Positions 35,454 to 44,183 of a DNA stretch of 64,000 nt are shown here, piece by piece. A model generated the notes under the pieces. The model saw nothing but the letters and a program-made list of their open reading frames with translations. It ran no database searches and was not told the origin of the DNA. The DNA comes from Desulfoferrobacter suflitae (GTDB taxonomy: Bacteria > Desulfobacterota > Syntrophobacteria > Syntrophobacterales > Syntrophobacteraceae): contig NZ_JAIBKA010000009.1 in NCBI RefSeq assembly GCF_022603395.1, positions 150,167-214,166 on the forward strand, given 5' to 3'. Both the position numbers and the translations under genes were made by a program. The first letter of the stretch is position 1; each line of letters opens with the position of its first letter.

Positions 35454-37637
35454 CTATTCCAATAAAATAGACAGCCATGGCATGCTCTTGACCGGTGTGT
35501 AGATTCCGGTTGCGGCATTGTTCGTTGTTGTGATCTGCAACACCTGGGCGCTGGGAGTCCTCCAGCCCGGCAGCGGCGAAAATTCCAACAGGTGGAGGCC
35601 CAGGGAGAGGCCCAGTACTTTGTCTCCGTTACCATGCCATGCTCCGCCGTCGATTCGCCATTGGGCATTGGCTGTCACAACATCCTTCTCGGCGGCTGTC
35701 AAACCGTCCTTTTGAGCGAGGATGGAAACAGTTAGCGTTGCAGAACCGGATTGTGCGGAGTAAACTCCTGCAAGCGAAGTGGTTTCTCCATTTGTTATGG
35801 CTGCGATGAGATTATTGGGTTTGGTCCACCCTGCAAGGTCTTTGAAATCGACCACATGATCGCCTGGAGTCAAATCGGTCACAACGCTGCCGGAATTCCT
35901 CCATACGCCGCCGTCCACTCGCCATTGGGCGCCGATTTGGGCTGCCGCCGCGGGGCTGATGGCGACGCTTAATGAGCCGCTGTGAACAGTGTAAACACCC
36001 TCAATGGACGAAGTTGTGTTGTTGGAAATTGTGACGGTTTGCGATGGCGGCATGTTCCATCCCGGCACATCCTTGAAATCCACTCGATGTTGCCCGACAG
36101 CCAGGCCGTATGCCGTATCCCCGCTGTTTCTCCAGGTTTCTCCGTCCACCCGCCATTGAGCCCCGGCGCCGACCGCTTGAACGGGCAACAACGTCACCTT
36201 GAGGTTGCCTGTTTGAAGCACATAGTCTGCCTCGATGTAGGTGGTTCCTTCACTTTGAATGAAAACCGTCCGGCTGGCGGGTGTATTCCATCCTGGGATC
36301 TCCTTGAATTCGATCAAGTGATAGTCGGCCGTCAAGCCGTATGCCGTATCCCCGCTGTTTCTCCAGGTTTCTCCGTCCACCCGCCATTGAGCCCCGGCGC
36401 CGACCGCTTGAACGGGCAACAACGTCACCTTGAGGTTGCCTGTTTGAAGCACATAGTCTGCCTCGATGTAGGTGGTTTCTCCACTTTGAATGAAAACCGT
36501 CCGGCTGGCGGGTGTATTCCACCCTGGGATCTCCTTGAATTCGATCAAGTGATAGTCGGCCGTCAGGCCGTATGCCGTATCCCCGCTGTTTCTCCAGGTT
36601 CCTCCGTCTACCCGCCATTGAGCTCCGGCCGATATGGCTTGCAGTGGAGCGATGGTCACCCTGACCGAGCCCATGCTGCTTGTTCCGCAGCCTGAAAATT
36701 CTACGTAACTGGCGCCATAACCAACTCGTGACATGTTGTAGCGGATGCGCATGTAGCCGTTTTCACCCCAGTAAGGTCCCCAGCTGTTCTTGAGGATCCA
36801 GTAACCGTCATCCACACCGTGATCGTCGTTCCAGCCCACCAGGGTGATACCGTGATTGGTCAAGTAGGGTTCAGTGCAAGAGCTGGATTCATCTGCGTTA
36901 AAAATCCCGCCCGTATAATGTTGGAAGTTGGGACCTACGCAAATCGATGCGGCAACCGCGCCATAGTCGTAAATGGCCTGCTTGATGGCGCCGACGGAAG
37001 TATTGGTGTAGCTCCACCAATCAATCTGGTACGGATGTGAATAAGGCCCTCCGCACGCCAGGTCCTGCCCTGCATAGGGGAATTCCGATTCCGGCACGGC
37101 TCCCGGCGACTGATGGTAATCATGGGCCCACCAGCCGCCGTTGCATCCCATCCCATCCAGATTACACGACACCAGGTACTGCTCCGAAAGGTCGACGGTC
37201 GTTCCGCACAGGATCTTGATTTGATGTTCCAATACCGCCACCGTGCTGAAAGCCCAGCAGCTCCCGCAGTAGCCCTGATCCTTGACGGGAGTGACTCCGT
37301 TGTTGTCGCGCCAGTCAAATGCCGGGGGCAGCGCCGTGATGACCGGAGTGGCCTGCAGCTCAGCCGATTTCAGTTGATCTGGTGGCGGTCTGAGCCCGCA
37401 AAGCTGTTCGATGGTGTAGTCTGCAGCCGGATTGTAGCCTACCGAGAAGGTATAGCCTCGATCCAGAACTTCCCGTTCAACTTTCTGCAATTCCGCCATT
37501 ATTTCGGAGAAATCGCGCTTGCCATGCCCGCGGCCTGTTTCGTCCTGAGCCGGCACAAGGTTTGGCCAGAATACAGTCAATAAGACACCGATAAAAATGC
37601 CAGAGAGAAAAACGGTCCTGTGGCTACTTCTACTCAT
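35454..37637 (-). CDS. Secreted papain-family (C1A) cysteine peptidase with five C-terminal repeats
   Basis: A 727-residue exported enzyme. The signal sequence spans about residues 10-30. The peptidase has Q121, C127 in QGYCGSCWAF, H262 in NHGITLVGWN and N284 in LKNSWGPYWG, so the catalytic tetrad is complete. A propeptide-like region lies between 35 and 105. From residue 323 there are five repeats of about 77 residues with the pattern GAQWRVDGG-WRNSG, H-V-FK, PGW and a closing Tyr, resembling PEGA-like surface modules. It may process or cross-link matrix components. It faces the riboswitch-controlled FN3 gene across 1.1 kb. Confidence 0.92.
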   Translation of the reverse strand: MSRSSHRTVFLSGIFIGVLLTVFWPNLVPAQDETGRGHGKRDFSEIMAELQKVEREVLDRGYTFSVGYNPAADYTIEQLCGLRPPPDQLKSAELQATPVITALPPAFDWRDNNGVTPVKDQGYCGSCWAFSTVAVLEHQIKILCGTTVDLSEQYLVSCNLDGMGCNGGWWAHDYHQSPGAVPESEFPYAGQDLACGGPYSHPYQIDWWSYTNTSVGAIKQAIYDYGAVAASICVGPNFQHYTGGIFNADESSSCTEPYLTNHGITLVGWNDDHGVDDGYWILKNSWGPYWGENGYMRIRYNMSRVGYGASYVEFSGCGTSSMGSVRVTIAPLQAISAGAQWRVDGGTWRNSGDTAYGLTADYHLIEFKEIPGWNTPASRTVFIQSGETTYIEADYVLQTGNLKVTLLPVQAVGAGAQWRVDGETWRNSGDTAYGLTADYHLIEFKEIPGWNTPASRTVFIQSEGTTYIEADYVLQTGNLKVTLLPVQAVGAGAQWRVDGETWRNSGDTAYGLAVGQHRVDFKDVPGWNMPPSQTVTISNNTTSSIEGVYTVHSGSLSVAISPAAAAQIGAQWRVDGGVWRNSGSVVTDLTPGDHVVDFKDLAGWTKPNNLIAAITNGETTSLAGVYSAQSGSATLTVSILAQKDGLTAAEKDVVTANAQWRIDGGAWHGNGDKVLGLSLGLHLLEFSPLPGWRTPSAQVLQITTTNNAATGIYTPVKSMPWLSILLE
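35979..36671 (-). repeat. Three near-identical 231-bp tandem repeats in the peptidase gene
   Basis: Repeats 1-3 of the C-terminal domain lie at 36441-36671, 36210-36440 and 35979-36209. The word CCCCGGCGCCGACCGCTTGA recurs exactly 231 bp apart at 36161 and 36392. Repeats 4 and 5 are older and diverged at DNA level. The high identity marks recent expansion or ongoing gene conversion. Confidence 0.9.
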
Positions 37638-38239
37638 TCAACCTCCTCGATAAGACCAGCTTGGACGGCATGCGAATCCCCCGTTGTCGGGCAGCCTGCC
37701 GGCAAAACGATCGGGGGTAAAAACATTGTTCTATACGCTCTCAGATGCTGAGAGGCAGCATCTGAGAATTCTTATCACAGAGCAATACTTGTACCAAAAT
37801 AACAACAGCTGAATCTAACGATTTTTTTTCATGTCATTGCGGCATAAGCTCAGGCTCCGTGTTGACGATTCACCTTACATTTGTCAGGGCGAGTGCGCGC
37901 CTGTCTCATCCCGGCGTTGCAACAAGGGCATGGCACAGAAATTTGGAAACTCGTGTTTGCGTAGGTCAGGGTGCGACTGGAAGGAGCTCCCTGACGCCAC
38001 GGTTTTGTCAGGGAGTGCTGCGCACACCCTGACCTGCGGAGGATTTTGCGCATCCTCCAGAGCGGTTTCCAAATTTCTGATGGCAGGTACTGTCGAACAG
38101 GCGTCAAAGTAGCGGTTGAATTTTCCAGACATGGATTACATTTCTGTAATCCGCTCCACCATTTGAAATCCATCGTAAGTTGACCGGGTCTCGTGAAATC
38201 CCAATCTGGCTTCCATGATCTCTCCTGTCCCCCGCAAGT
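37638..38239. other. Intergenic region upstream of the peptidase gene
   Basis: The first part holds the peptidase leader, with GAGGAGGTTGAATG-like ribosome bases just before its start. CAGATGCTGAGAGGCAGCATCTG near 37742 is a perfect hairpin with arms CAGATGCTG and CAGCATCTG and could be a terminator or attenuator. I see no gene in the rest up to the repeat cluster at 38240. Confidence 0.5.
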
Positions 38240-38403
38240 GTAGGTTGGGTTGAGCAGCGCGAAACCCAACGACTGAGTGCCGCGGCCCGATGTTTGGGTG
38301 ACTGGCAGGTGTAGGTGTAGGTGTAGGTTGGGTTGAGTCACGCGCTGCGCGTGACTCAACCCAACGACTATTTCGCTGGGTTTCGTACCTCAACCCAGCC
38401 TAC
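38240..38403. repeat. Double GTAGGTTGGG-family repeat with GTGTAG tandem units
   Basis: Two copies lie side by side. The first has GTAGGTTGGGTTGAGCAGCG and GCGAAACCCAACGACTGAG. Then (GTGTAG) repeats three times and runs into a second, perfect copy: GTTGGGTTGAGTCACGCG pairs with CGCGTGACTCAACCCAAC. A third arm (GCTGGGTTTCGTACCTCAAC) ends at 38403. This is the most complete example of the family in the window. Confidence 0.8.
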
Positions 38404-38602
38404 TTGGAAGCCGAAATCATTTTCTTGAACGGTGACGAAACCCAACGACAATCCTCCCGCCGACCACTCTCCCGCACGGCATGGAATTTGAATAAAATCC
38501 GAGCAACGCAACAGGCAATAAAAACAACCGAGCCTCTCGCAAACCCGGCCAAAATGATACCCAAGGCGTTCTGCAAGAGGCTCAACCAGCACCATAAATC
38601 GC

Positions 38603-38692
38603 TTGATAAGGGCAAACCATCCGAAAGGGTGGGACGCAAAGCCACTGGCCTAAGTCCCGGGGTTATCGGGATACGGCGGCAGGGTTGCCGGG
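38603..38692 (+). ncRNA. Cyclic-di-GMP-I (GEMM) riboswitch aptamer
   Basis: The segment carries the class I c-di-GMP aptamer landmarks in order: AGGGCAAACC, the CCGAAAGG tetraloop hairpin, GGGACGCAAAGCC at 38631-38643, ACTGGCCTAA (tetraloop receptor) and the closing GGCGGCAGGGTTGCCG. These match the well-known Vibrio Vc2 aptamer nearly base for base in the conserved core. It lies 70 bp before the ribosome site of the secreted FN3 protein gene on the same strand, so it should tie that gene to c-di-GMP. Whether it switches on or off is not clear from sequence. Confidence 0.93.
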
Positions 38693-38726
38693 CGAATACG
38701 GCGCCTCCCGCATGCGGCTGTATTCG
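38693..38726 (+). promoter_or_regulatory. Hairpin after the riboswitch, probable expression platform
   Basis: CGAATAC (38693-38699) pairs with GTATTCG (38720-38726). It starts just where the aptamer ends. No T run follows, so control of translation or of a Rho-type signal is more likely than a simple intrinsic terminator. The ribosome site GGGGAGG lies at 38748-38754. Confidence 0.55.
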
Positions 38727-38761
38727 GCGCGGCCGCAGCATCATAACGGGGAGGTTTTGCC

Positions 38762-39388
38762 ATGCAAGCCGACAGCGCAGCCCAATGCGGAGCTCTTCAC
38801 TCCTCCAGGCTGGTCACTCTTCTGGTCGTTCTTCTGCTCTTTCAGATTTTTTCCATAAAAACGGCTTACGGTGCTCAGCTGACCGTGGCGTGGGACCCCA
38901 ACAACGATTCCGCCACGGCCGGCTACAAACTCTATTACGGGACGCAAAGCAAAGCCTACGATGTTTCCATCGATGTCGGCAACTGCACGCAGCATCAGGT
39001 GGCCGATTTAAAGCCGGGAACCCTCTACTATTTCGCGGCCACGGCCTATGACGCCGGCGGCAATGAAAGCGACTTTTCAGAGGAACTGGTGGTGAATACC
39101 CCGAGCGACCCCGCTTCCAACTCGCCGCTTCCCGATCCCGCCCTGGATTCCGATAAGGATGGCATCCCCGATGTGGATGAAATCAATATCTATGGCACCG
39201 ATCCCAACAATCCCGACAGTGACGGCGACGGCATCAGCGACGGTCAGGAACTGCAGCTCTGGGGCGGCAAATGGCGGGACGATGACGACGGCAACGGCAT
39301 CATCAACCTGCTGGATCCGGATGCAACCCCGTCTGAACCGAAAAATCGGGTAGATATGGGGCCCGTCTATTCGCTGCTGCTCGATTGA
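38762..39388 (+). CDS. Secreted FN3-domain protein with calcium-type (TSP3-like) repeats
   Basis: A 208-residue exported protein. The signal peptide is VTLLVVLLLFQIFSIKTAYG (cleavage near residue 37). A fibronectin type III domain spans about 38-125 (LTVAWDPNNDSATAGYKLYY, LKPGTLYYFAATAYDAGGNE). Then come Asp-rich calcium loops (DSDKDGIPDVDE, NPDSDGDGISDGQE, DDDDGNGIINLLDPD). Such proteins are usually surface or matrix components. The c-di-GMP riboswitch in its leader supports a biofilm-related role. ATG at 38762 has GGGGAGG eight bases upstream. Confidence 0.88.
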   Translation: MQADSAAQCGALHSSRLVTLLVVLLLFQIFSIKTAYGAQLTVAWDPNNDSATAGYKLYYGTQSKAYDVSIDVGNCTQHQVADLKPGTLYYFAATAYDAGGNESDFSEELVVNTPSDPASNSPLPDPALDSDKDGIPDVDEINIYGTDPNNPDSDGDGISDGQELQLWGGKWRDDDDGNGIINLLDPDATPSEPKNRVDMGPVYSLLLD

Positions 39389-39835
39389 TCACCGTGTTTC
39401 AGAAGCGGAATGGCCGGTTTCATCGCCCAAAATTCCACCGGGCCTGGTCGCTCGGCACGCATGACAAGCCGCAGCCGGCGAAGCCTCTGGTGGGTTGCGG
39501 CGCAAAGAGGCGCACCTCCACCCACCGAAAAAGGCCGGCGTCCGGCATGACAATTGCCGCTGCGTTTTTTCCTCTGTTGAATTTCCCACCCTTGTGAGTT
39601 AGTCTCTACCCGGAACTCGCCCCTCACCCCGACCCTCTCCCCCCCGTGCGGGTGGAGAAGAAGCGTGCCGCGGCTCCATGCGTGGGTGACCGCCGGCCCT
39701 CGATGGGAAGAGATCAAATGACGGGGTGAACCTTTCAAGCACAGACGGCTGCAGGCAGCACACGCCCGTCTGCGTTCATCGGCGTGCATCTGCGGCCAAA
39801 AGTCGGTATTTGTAGAAAACGATAAGAGGAGCTAT
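39389..39835. other. Intergenic region with dispersed repeats
   Basis: It holds the third copy of the CCCTCACCCCGACCCTCTCC palindrome (about 39613-39665) and a worn copy of the GCGTTAATCGGCGTTTATCG word near 39770-39800. No gene is supported. The ribosome site AAGAGGAGC precedes the Wzz-like start at 39836. Confidence 0.55.
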
Positions 39836-41479
39836 ATGAGCAAGAATCATCCGCAGGAATTGGAGCCGAAAGACCAGCGGCACATGGTGGATTACCAGGA
39901 ATTCGAGGAAGACGAAATTTCCATCAGGGACCTGATTTTAACGCTGTGGCGTGCGCGCGCCAGGATTGTCACCCTGTCGCTCGCCGCGCTGGTGGTGATC
40001 GGCGGCATTGCCGGCGCATTCTACCTGTTGCAGCAGAAGCAGCACGTGGCCAAGCTGGAATTCAAGCTGCTCTTTCAGGGGGCCGATGACGGCAGGTACC
40101 CCAACGGGATGGCCTTCAGCCCGTCGGACATCCTTTCCATGCCGGTGCTGCAGAAGGTCTATGACGAGAACAACATGAGCCGATTCATGGAGTTTCCCGA
40201 ATTCAAGTCATCGCTGTCGGTCTTCCAGACCAATTCCAGGCTGGCCTTGCTGGAATACGAATATGCGCAAAAACTGGCGGAAAAGAATCTGAACTTCGAG
40301 GCCCGCCAGCGACTGGAAGCGGAATTCCTGGAAAAGAAGAAAAATCTCCTGGTGCCGATCTATTCACTGACGTTCGTGCAGGAGGGGCGCGTTGAGTTTC
40401 TGCCGGAAGCCGTGGTGGCCAAGATTCTCAATGATATTCTGAACGCCTGGGCCAATTACGCCGAGCGCGTCAAGGGCGCCAACGAATACCAGATAGAGCT
40501 GGTGTCTCCGAACATCATCAACCAGGAGGCCATCGAATCGGAAGATTACCTGGTGGCCACGGACCGCCTGCGGCTGACGGTCAACCGGGTGCTCAAGGAT
40601 ATCGACAAGCTGTCCGAGCTGCCCGGTGCCAAGATCATCCAGATCGGGGAGAAGGGCATTTCGCTCAGTGATCTGCGCTACCGTATGAAGGATCTCGATC
40701 AGTTCAAATTGAGCCCGCTGTTTGGTCTCATTCGGCAGGCGGGGGTTTCGCGGTTTCCCGAATTCACCATGGGGTATCTGCAGAACCAGCTGTTTGAAAT
40801 TCAATTGAAAATGGAAGAAGCGAAGGCCGACGCCAACGTGTACGAAACTTCCCTCAACCAGTACGTGCGCAAATCGGGCGGCGCCGGCCTGGCGGCCGAC
40901 GGAGGGCAGCCGCCCCCGCAGACGGGTGCACTGGAAAATGTTCCGGCCATGATCCCTCAGTTTGGCTCGACATTTTTGGACAGCCTGGTGCAGATGGCCC
41001 AGGAAAACTCGGATGCCGCTTTCCGGCAGGACATTACCAGGAAGATGATCGATGCGGGATTGGAAAAGGTGAATCTGGAGTTCGAATCCAAGTATTACCA
41101 GGAACTGTTTGACAGGTTGTCCGACCTGAAGGCGCAGCAGGAAAGTGCGGAAGAGAGGGAGGCGCGAGCAAAGTTCATCCCCCTGGCGGAAGAGCGCATC
41201 AATGAAACGCAGCAGCAGGTGTTTGACACTCTGATGCAGACCATCCATGAAATGAACAGCATTTATCAGGAATTGAGCAGGCACAACCTGAACCCCGAAC
41301 TGGTCCTGTTCAGCGTGACGGCTCCGGTGGTCACCAGTATTGAAAAGCCGGTTGCGCTGAAGAAAATATTGATCTATACGATTCTTGCCTTGTTCTTTCT
41401 CGAGGGCGTTATCATCGTCGGTGTTCTCATCGGGGGCGGTCTCCGCACGGAGGGGCCGCAGGCCCATGCGAGCGCGTAG
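39836..41479 (+). CDS. Wzz-like polysaccharide chain-length/co-polymerase protein, copy 1
   Basis: A 547-residue inner-membrane protein. A cytoplasmic start with SIRDLILTLWRARARI precedes the first membrane helix (about 43-66) and a second helix lies near 512-538 (KILIYTILALFFLEGVIIVG). The long periplasmic part between is largely helical, with coiled-coil stretches around 150-170 and 320-350. This is the Wzz/PCP layout, which sets the length of exported glycans, although the protein is longer than O-antigen Wzz. It is followed by a close paralogue, so the pair arose by tandem duplication. Confidence 0.78.
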   Translation: MSKNHPQELEPKDQRHMVDYQEFEEDEISIRDLILTLWRARARIVTLSLAALVVIGGIAGAFYLLQQKQHVAKLEFKLLFQGADDGRYPNGMAFSPSDILSMPVLQKVYDENNMSRFMEFPEFKSSLSVFQTNSRLALLEYEYAQKLAEKNLNFEARQRLEAEFLEKKKNLLVPIYSLTFVQEGRVEFLPEAVVAKILNDILNAWANYAERVKGANEYQIELVSPNIINQEAIESEDYLVATDRLRLTVNRVLKDIDKLSELPGAKIIQIGEKGISLSDLRYRMKDLDQFKLSPLFGLIRQAGVSRFPEFTMGYLQNQLFEIQLKMEEAKADANVYETSLNQYVRKSGGAGLAADGGQPPPQTGALENVPAMIPQFGSTFLDSLVQMAQENSDAAFRQDITRKMIDAGLEKVNLEFESKYYQELFDRLSDLKAQQESAEEREARAKFIPLAEERINETQQQVFDTLMQTIHEMNSIYQELSRHNLNPELVLFSVTAPVVTSIEKPVALKKILIYTILALFFLEGVIIVGVLIGGGLRTEGPQAHASA

Positions 41480-41730
41480 AGGACCCATCCGCGTTAATCG
41501 GCGTTTATCGGCGGCCGATTGAAAACGACGTGCAGGTGTAGGCTGGGTCGAACGTGTGGGCTGGGTTGAGGGACGAAACCCGGCAAAAAGTGCTGGCGGT
41601 CGATTCAAGGCGCTGCAGTCTTTAGGAAAACCAAGTCCACCCCGGCGTTATGATCACTGTGGAGGGTTGCAGAACAGGTTAGCCGCGAGCTCCCAGGGCA
41701 GGCACAAATCCATGACCAAGGAGGGGAAAA
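41480..41730. repeat. Spacer with two dispersed repeats between the Wzz-like paralogues
   Basis: CATCCGCGTTAATCGGCGTT at about 41486 recurs at about 46624 and 60537. A GTAGGTTGGG-family copy covers about 41530-41585 (GGCTGGGTTGAGGGACGAAA). AAGGAGGGG lies nine bases before the second paralogue's start. Confidence 0.65.
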
Positions 41731-43359
41731 ATGCCCGGTACGCAACAGCAAACCCCGGAGGGCAAAGCCGACAGGACGGCGTTACGTTCCGAGCAGGCCG
41801 ACGAAATTGGCGTCAGGGATCTCATCCTGGCCCTGTGGCGGCAGCGGGTTCGCATCCTCATTTATTCTCTCGCTGCAGTGGTGGTGATCGGCGGCGTGGC
41901 GGGTGCAGCCTACCTCCTTCAGGACAAGCAAAAGATCGCCAGAGTCGAATTCAAACTGCTGTTCGAAGGGATCGACAAGGGCCAGTACCCCAACGGCATG
42001 AAGTTCAGTGCTTCCGATATCCTGTCAACCCCGGTCCTGCAGAAAGTCTACGATGAAAACCACCTGAAAAAGTTCATGGAGTTCCCTGATTTCAAGGGGT
42101 CCTTATCCGTCTACCAAACCAATGCCAGGCTCTCCCTTTTGGAGCACGAATACGCGCAGAAGCTGGCGGAAACGAACCTCAGCTTCGAGTCTCGCCAGCG
42201 CATCGAAGCGGAGTTTCTGGAGAAGAAGAAGAACCTCATGGTGCCGGTTTTTTCGCTGGCCTTTGTGCAGGAAAATCCTGGCTCATTTCTGCCCGAAACC
42301 ATGTTGGCAAAGGTCCTCAACGACATTCTGAGCACCTGGGCAAGTTACGCCGAGCGAGTGAAAGGAGCCAATCAGTACCAAATCGAACTGGTTTCTCCCA
42401 ATGTCATCGACAAGGAAAGCATCGCATCGGAAGATTACCTGATCGCTACGGACCGGCTGCGCTTGACGGTCACGCGCGCCCTCAAGGACATCGACCGGCT
42501 GTCCGGGCTGCCTGGAGCCAAAATCTGCTGTATCGGGGAGAAGGGCATTTCATTGAGCGATCTGCGCTATCGCCTGAACGATCTCAATCAGTTCAAGCTG
42601 AGCCCGCTGTTTGGCCTCATCCGCCAGGTCGGGGTGGCCAAGTTCCCCGAATTCACCCTGGCTTACCTGCAAAACCGGCTGTTCGAAATTCAACTGAAGA
42701 TGGAGGAGGCTTCGGCCGACAGCGCGGTGTATGAGAGTTCCCTCGACCAGTACATTCGCAAGTCCATCGGAGTCGGGCTGCCGCCCGGCCAGGGATCAGC
42801 CGCCGCCGCCCAGGGCCCGCCGGCACGCACCCCGTTCGAAAACGTGCCCGCCATGATTCCTCAGTTCGGTTCCTCCTTCCTCGACAGCCTGGTGCAGATG
42901 GCCCAGGAAAATTCGGACTCCATGTTCCGGCAGGACATCACCAAGAAGATGATCGATTCCGGTCTGGAAAAAATCAATCTGGAATTCGAAGCCAAATATT
43001 ACCAGGAACTCTTTGATAAAATAAACAGTTTCGATTTCAACCGGGGCGAGCCCAAAACGGATGTCGAGGAACGATTTGCCGAAATGGCAACGGAGCGCAT
43101 TGCAAAGACGCAGGACCAGGTTTTTGCCGGGCTGGTGCAGAGCATAGACCAAATGAACGCCATCTACCAGAAGCTCAGCAGGGACAACCTCAACCCGAAC
43201 CAGGTGCTCTACACCATAACCGCACCGGTAGCGGTGGCCACGGAACGGCCGCTCGGCCTGATAAAGCTGGCGATCTATGCGATGCTGGCGCTGTTCGTGG
43301 CGGAGGGGATCATCGTAGTCGGCCTTCTGCTGAAGTTGGGATTAAGGATTAAGGATTAA
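41731..43359 (+). CDS. Wzz-like polysaccharide chain-length/co-polymerase protein, copy 2
   Basis: A 542-residue paralogue of the preceding protein with the same two-helix layout and near-identical blocks (LRLTVTRALKDIDRLSGLPG, GEKGISLSDLRYRLNDLNQF, MIPQFGSSFLDSLVQMAQEN). Differences cluster at the N-terminus and in a Gly/Ala/Pro-rich loop near 350-370. Two diverging copies may form mixed rings or serve two glycans. The ATG has an AAGGAGGGG ribosome site. The last codons (LRIKD) are followed directly by repeat-rich DNA. Confidence 0.78.
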   Translation: MPGTQQQTPEGKADRTALRSEQADEIGVRDLILALWRQRVRILIYSLAAVVVIGGVAGAAYLLQDKQKIARVEFKLLFEGIDKGQYPNGMKFSASDILSTPVLQKVYDENHLKKFMEFPDFKGSLSVYQTNARLSLLEHEYAQKLAETNLSFESRQRIEAEFLEKKKNLMVPVFSLAFVQENPGSFLPETMLAKVLNDILSTWASYAERVKGANQYQIELVSPNVIDKESIASEDYLIATDRLRLTVTRALKDIDRLSGLPGAKICCIGEKGISLSDLRYRLNDLNQFKLSPLFGLIRQVGVAKFPEFTLAYLQNRLFEIQLKMEEASADSAVYESSLDQYIRKSIGVGLPPGQGSAAAAQGPPARTPFENVPAMIPQFGSSFLDSLVQMAQENSDSMFRQDITKKMIDSGLEKINLEFEAKYYQELFDKINSFDFNRGEPKTDVEERFAEMATERIAKTQDQVFAGLVQSIDQMNAIYQKLSRDNLNPNQVLYTITAPVAVATERPLGLIKLAIYAMLALFVAEGIIVVGLLLKLGLRIKD

Positions 43360-43484
43360 GATCTTCTCCTCGGCAGCATGGAAGGTGCCGTCGAGACGGT
43401 GGGGGACCTGACCGAGCCGGTCGTCGAACATGAGGCACGGGAGCCGGATTGATGGATGATTCTCCTGGATTCGCACACCTGGAT

Positions 43485-43556
43485 AGGTATAGGTTGGGTT
43501 GAGGTACGAAACCCAACACCTGTTTCGCTGGGTTTCATACCTCAACCCGGCCTGCT
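43485..43556. repeat. GTAGGTTGGG-family repeat
   Basis: ATAGGTTGGGTTGAGGTACG with GAAACCCAACACC and CGCTGGGTTTCATACCTCAA. The right end joins directly to a higB fragment, so the repeat boundary is also a recombination junction. Confidence 0.75.
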
Positions 43557-43557
43557 T

Positions 43558-43650
43558 CGATGCTGCGACGGGGTTGGCCCGCACAAGCTGAGCGGCGATA
43601 GAGCCGGCCAATGGGCAATGACGATAAACGGACCATGGCGAATCCTGAAT
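43558..43650 (+). pseudogene. higB toxin remnant with internal deletion
   Basis: The bases match the middle and end of the intact higB at 54952-55239: GATGCTGCGACGGGGTTG, then after a deletion of about 35 bp GCACAAGCTGAGCGGCGATA and ACGATAAACGGACCATGGCG. Start and end are missing. It then switches to the sequence that flanks element R. It cannot encode a toxin. Confidence 0.85.
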
Positions 43651-43680
43651 GCCTTTCCTGTCTTTGCTTTTGAAAATTGG

Positions 43681-43805
43681 GAACCGCCAAGGCGCAAAGA
43701 ACGCAAAGAACGCTGTTAGCTCCAGGGGCTGGATCTTTTCCTGATCGGTTTTCCCCGATCAGGAAAAAACCCACTCCTTAGCGTCCTTCGCGCCTTAGCG
43801 GTTCC
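43681..43805. repeat. Palindromic element R, copy 1
   Basis: Left arm GAACCGCCAAGGCGCAAAGA pairs with right arm TTCGCGCCTTAGCGGTTCC; an inner hairpin CCTGATCGG-TTTT-CCCCGATCAGG lies at the centre. The same 115-125 bp unit recurs at 46750, 54139, 55613, 57054, 58508 and 60661. No open frame lies inside it, so it is a non-coding mobile or structural repeat rather than an insertion sequence. Confidence 0.88.
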
Positions 43806-43891
43806 AATAAAACCAACCCGAGGCAACATCCAAACCACCCAAACCCCGCGATTGTGGAGCCTCCTCCTAACGAAGAACCAAGAACCCATTG

Positions 43892-43920
43892 TTGACAAAA
43901 CGCAACACTTGCTTTACTGA
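43892..43920 (+). promoter_or_regulatory. Sigma-70-type promoter for the AbrB/PIN module
   Basis: TTGACA (43892-43897), a 17-base spacer and TACTGA (43915-43920). It lies 33 bp before the antitoxin start, which has GGGGGAGAG as ribosome site. Confidence 0.6.
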
Positions 43921-43952
43921 TAGGTAAAACATATTTGTGGGGGAGAGTTGCC

Positions 43953-44183
43953 ATGCCCATTGTAAAGCTCAGCAGCAAATCGCAGCTTGTATTGCCGGCG
44001 GCCATTCGTAAACGATTGGCTATCAAGCCCGGCGACCTTCTGCAGGTTATTGAAAAAGATGATGCTATTGTTATTCGCAGAGCACCGTCATCTTATGTCG
44101 ATGCGTTGGAACGCTGTGCTTCGGACCTTTGGCGGGGATATGAGACGGAGCTTGAAAGATCGCGTGAACGATGGGACAGTTAG
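43953..44183 (+). CDS. AbrB/SpoVT-type (VapB/MazE-like) antitoxin
   Basis: A 76-residue protein with a swapped-hairpin DNA-binding domain: MPIVKLSSKSQLVLPAAIRK, KPGDLLQVIEKDDAIVIRR. The C-terminal tail (ERCASDLWRGYETELERSRE) would wrap the toxin. The ATG at 43953 is chosen over one 18 bases upstream because a GGGGGAGAG site precedes it and the domain begins there. The gene overlaps the PIN toxin gene by 13 bp, the usual sign of a type II module whose antitoxin is made first and autoregulates. Confidence 0.9.
   Translation: MPIVKLSSKSQLVLPAAIRKRLAIKPGDLLQVIEKDDAIVIRRAPSSYVDALERCASDLWRGYETELERSRERWDS

Noticed and set aside
36250..36618. Repetitive open frame in a second minus-strand frame within the peptidase gene
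   Set aside because: It is a shadow of the 231-bp tandem repeats, which are explained by the peptidase C-terminal modules.
37850..38400. Overlapping minus-strand open frames upstream of the riboswitch
   Set aside because: They are made mainly of GTAGGTTGGG-family repeat sequence and show no protein pattern.
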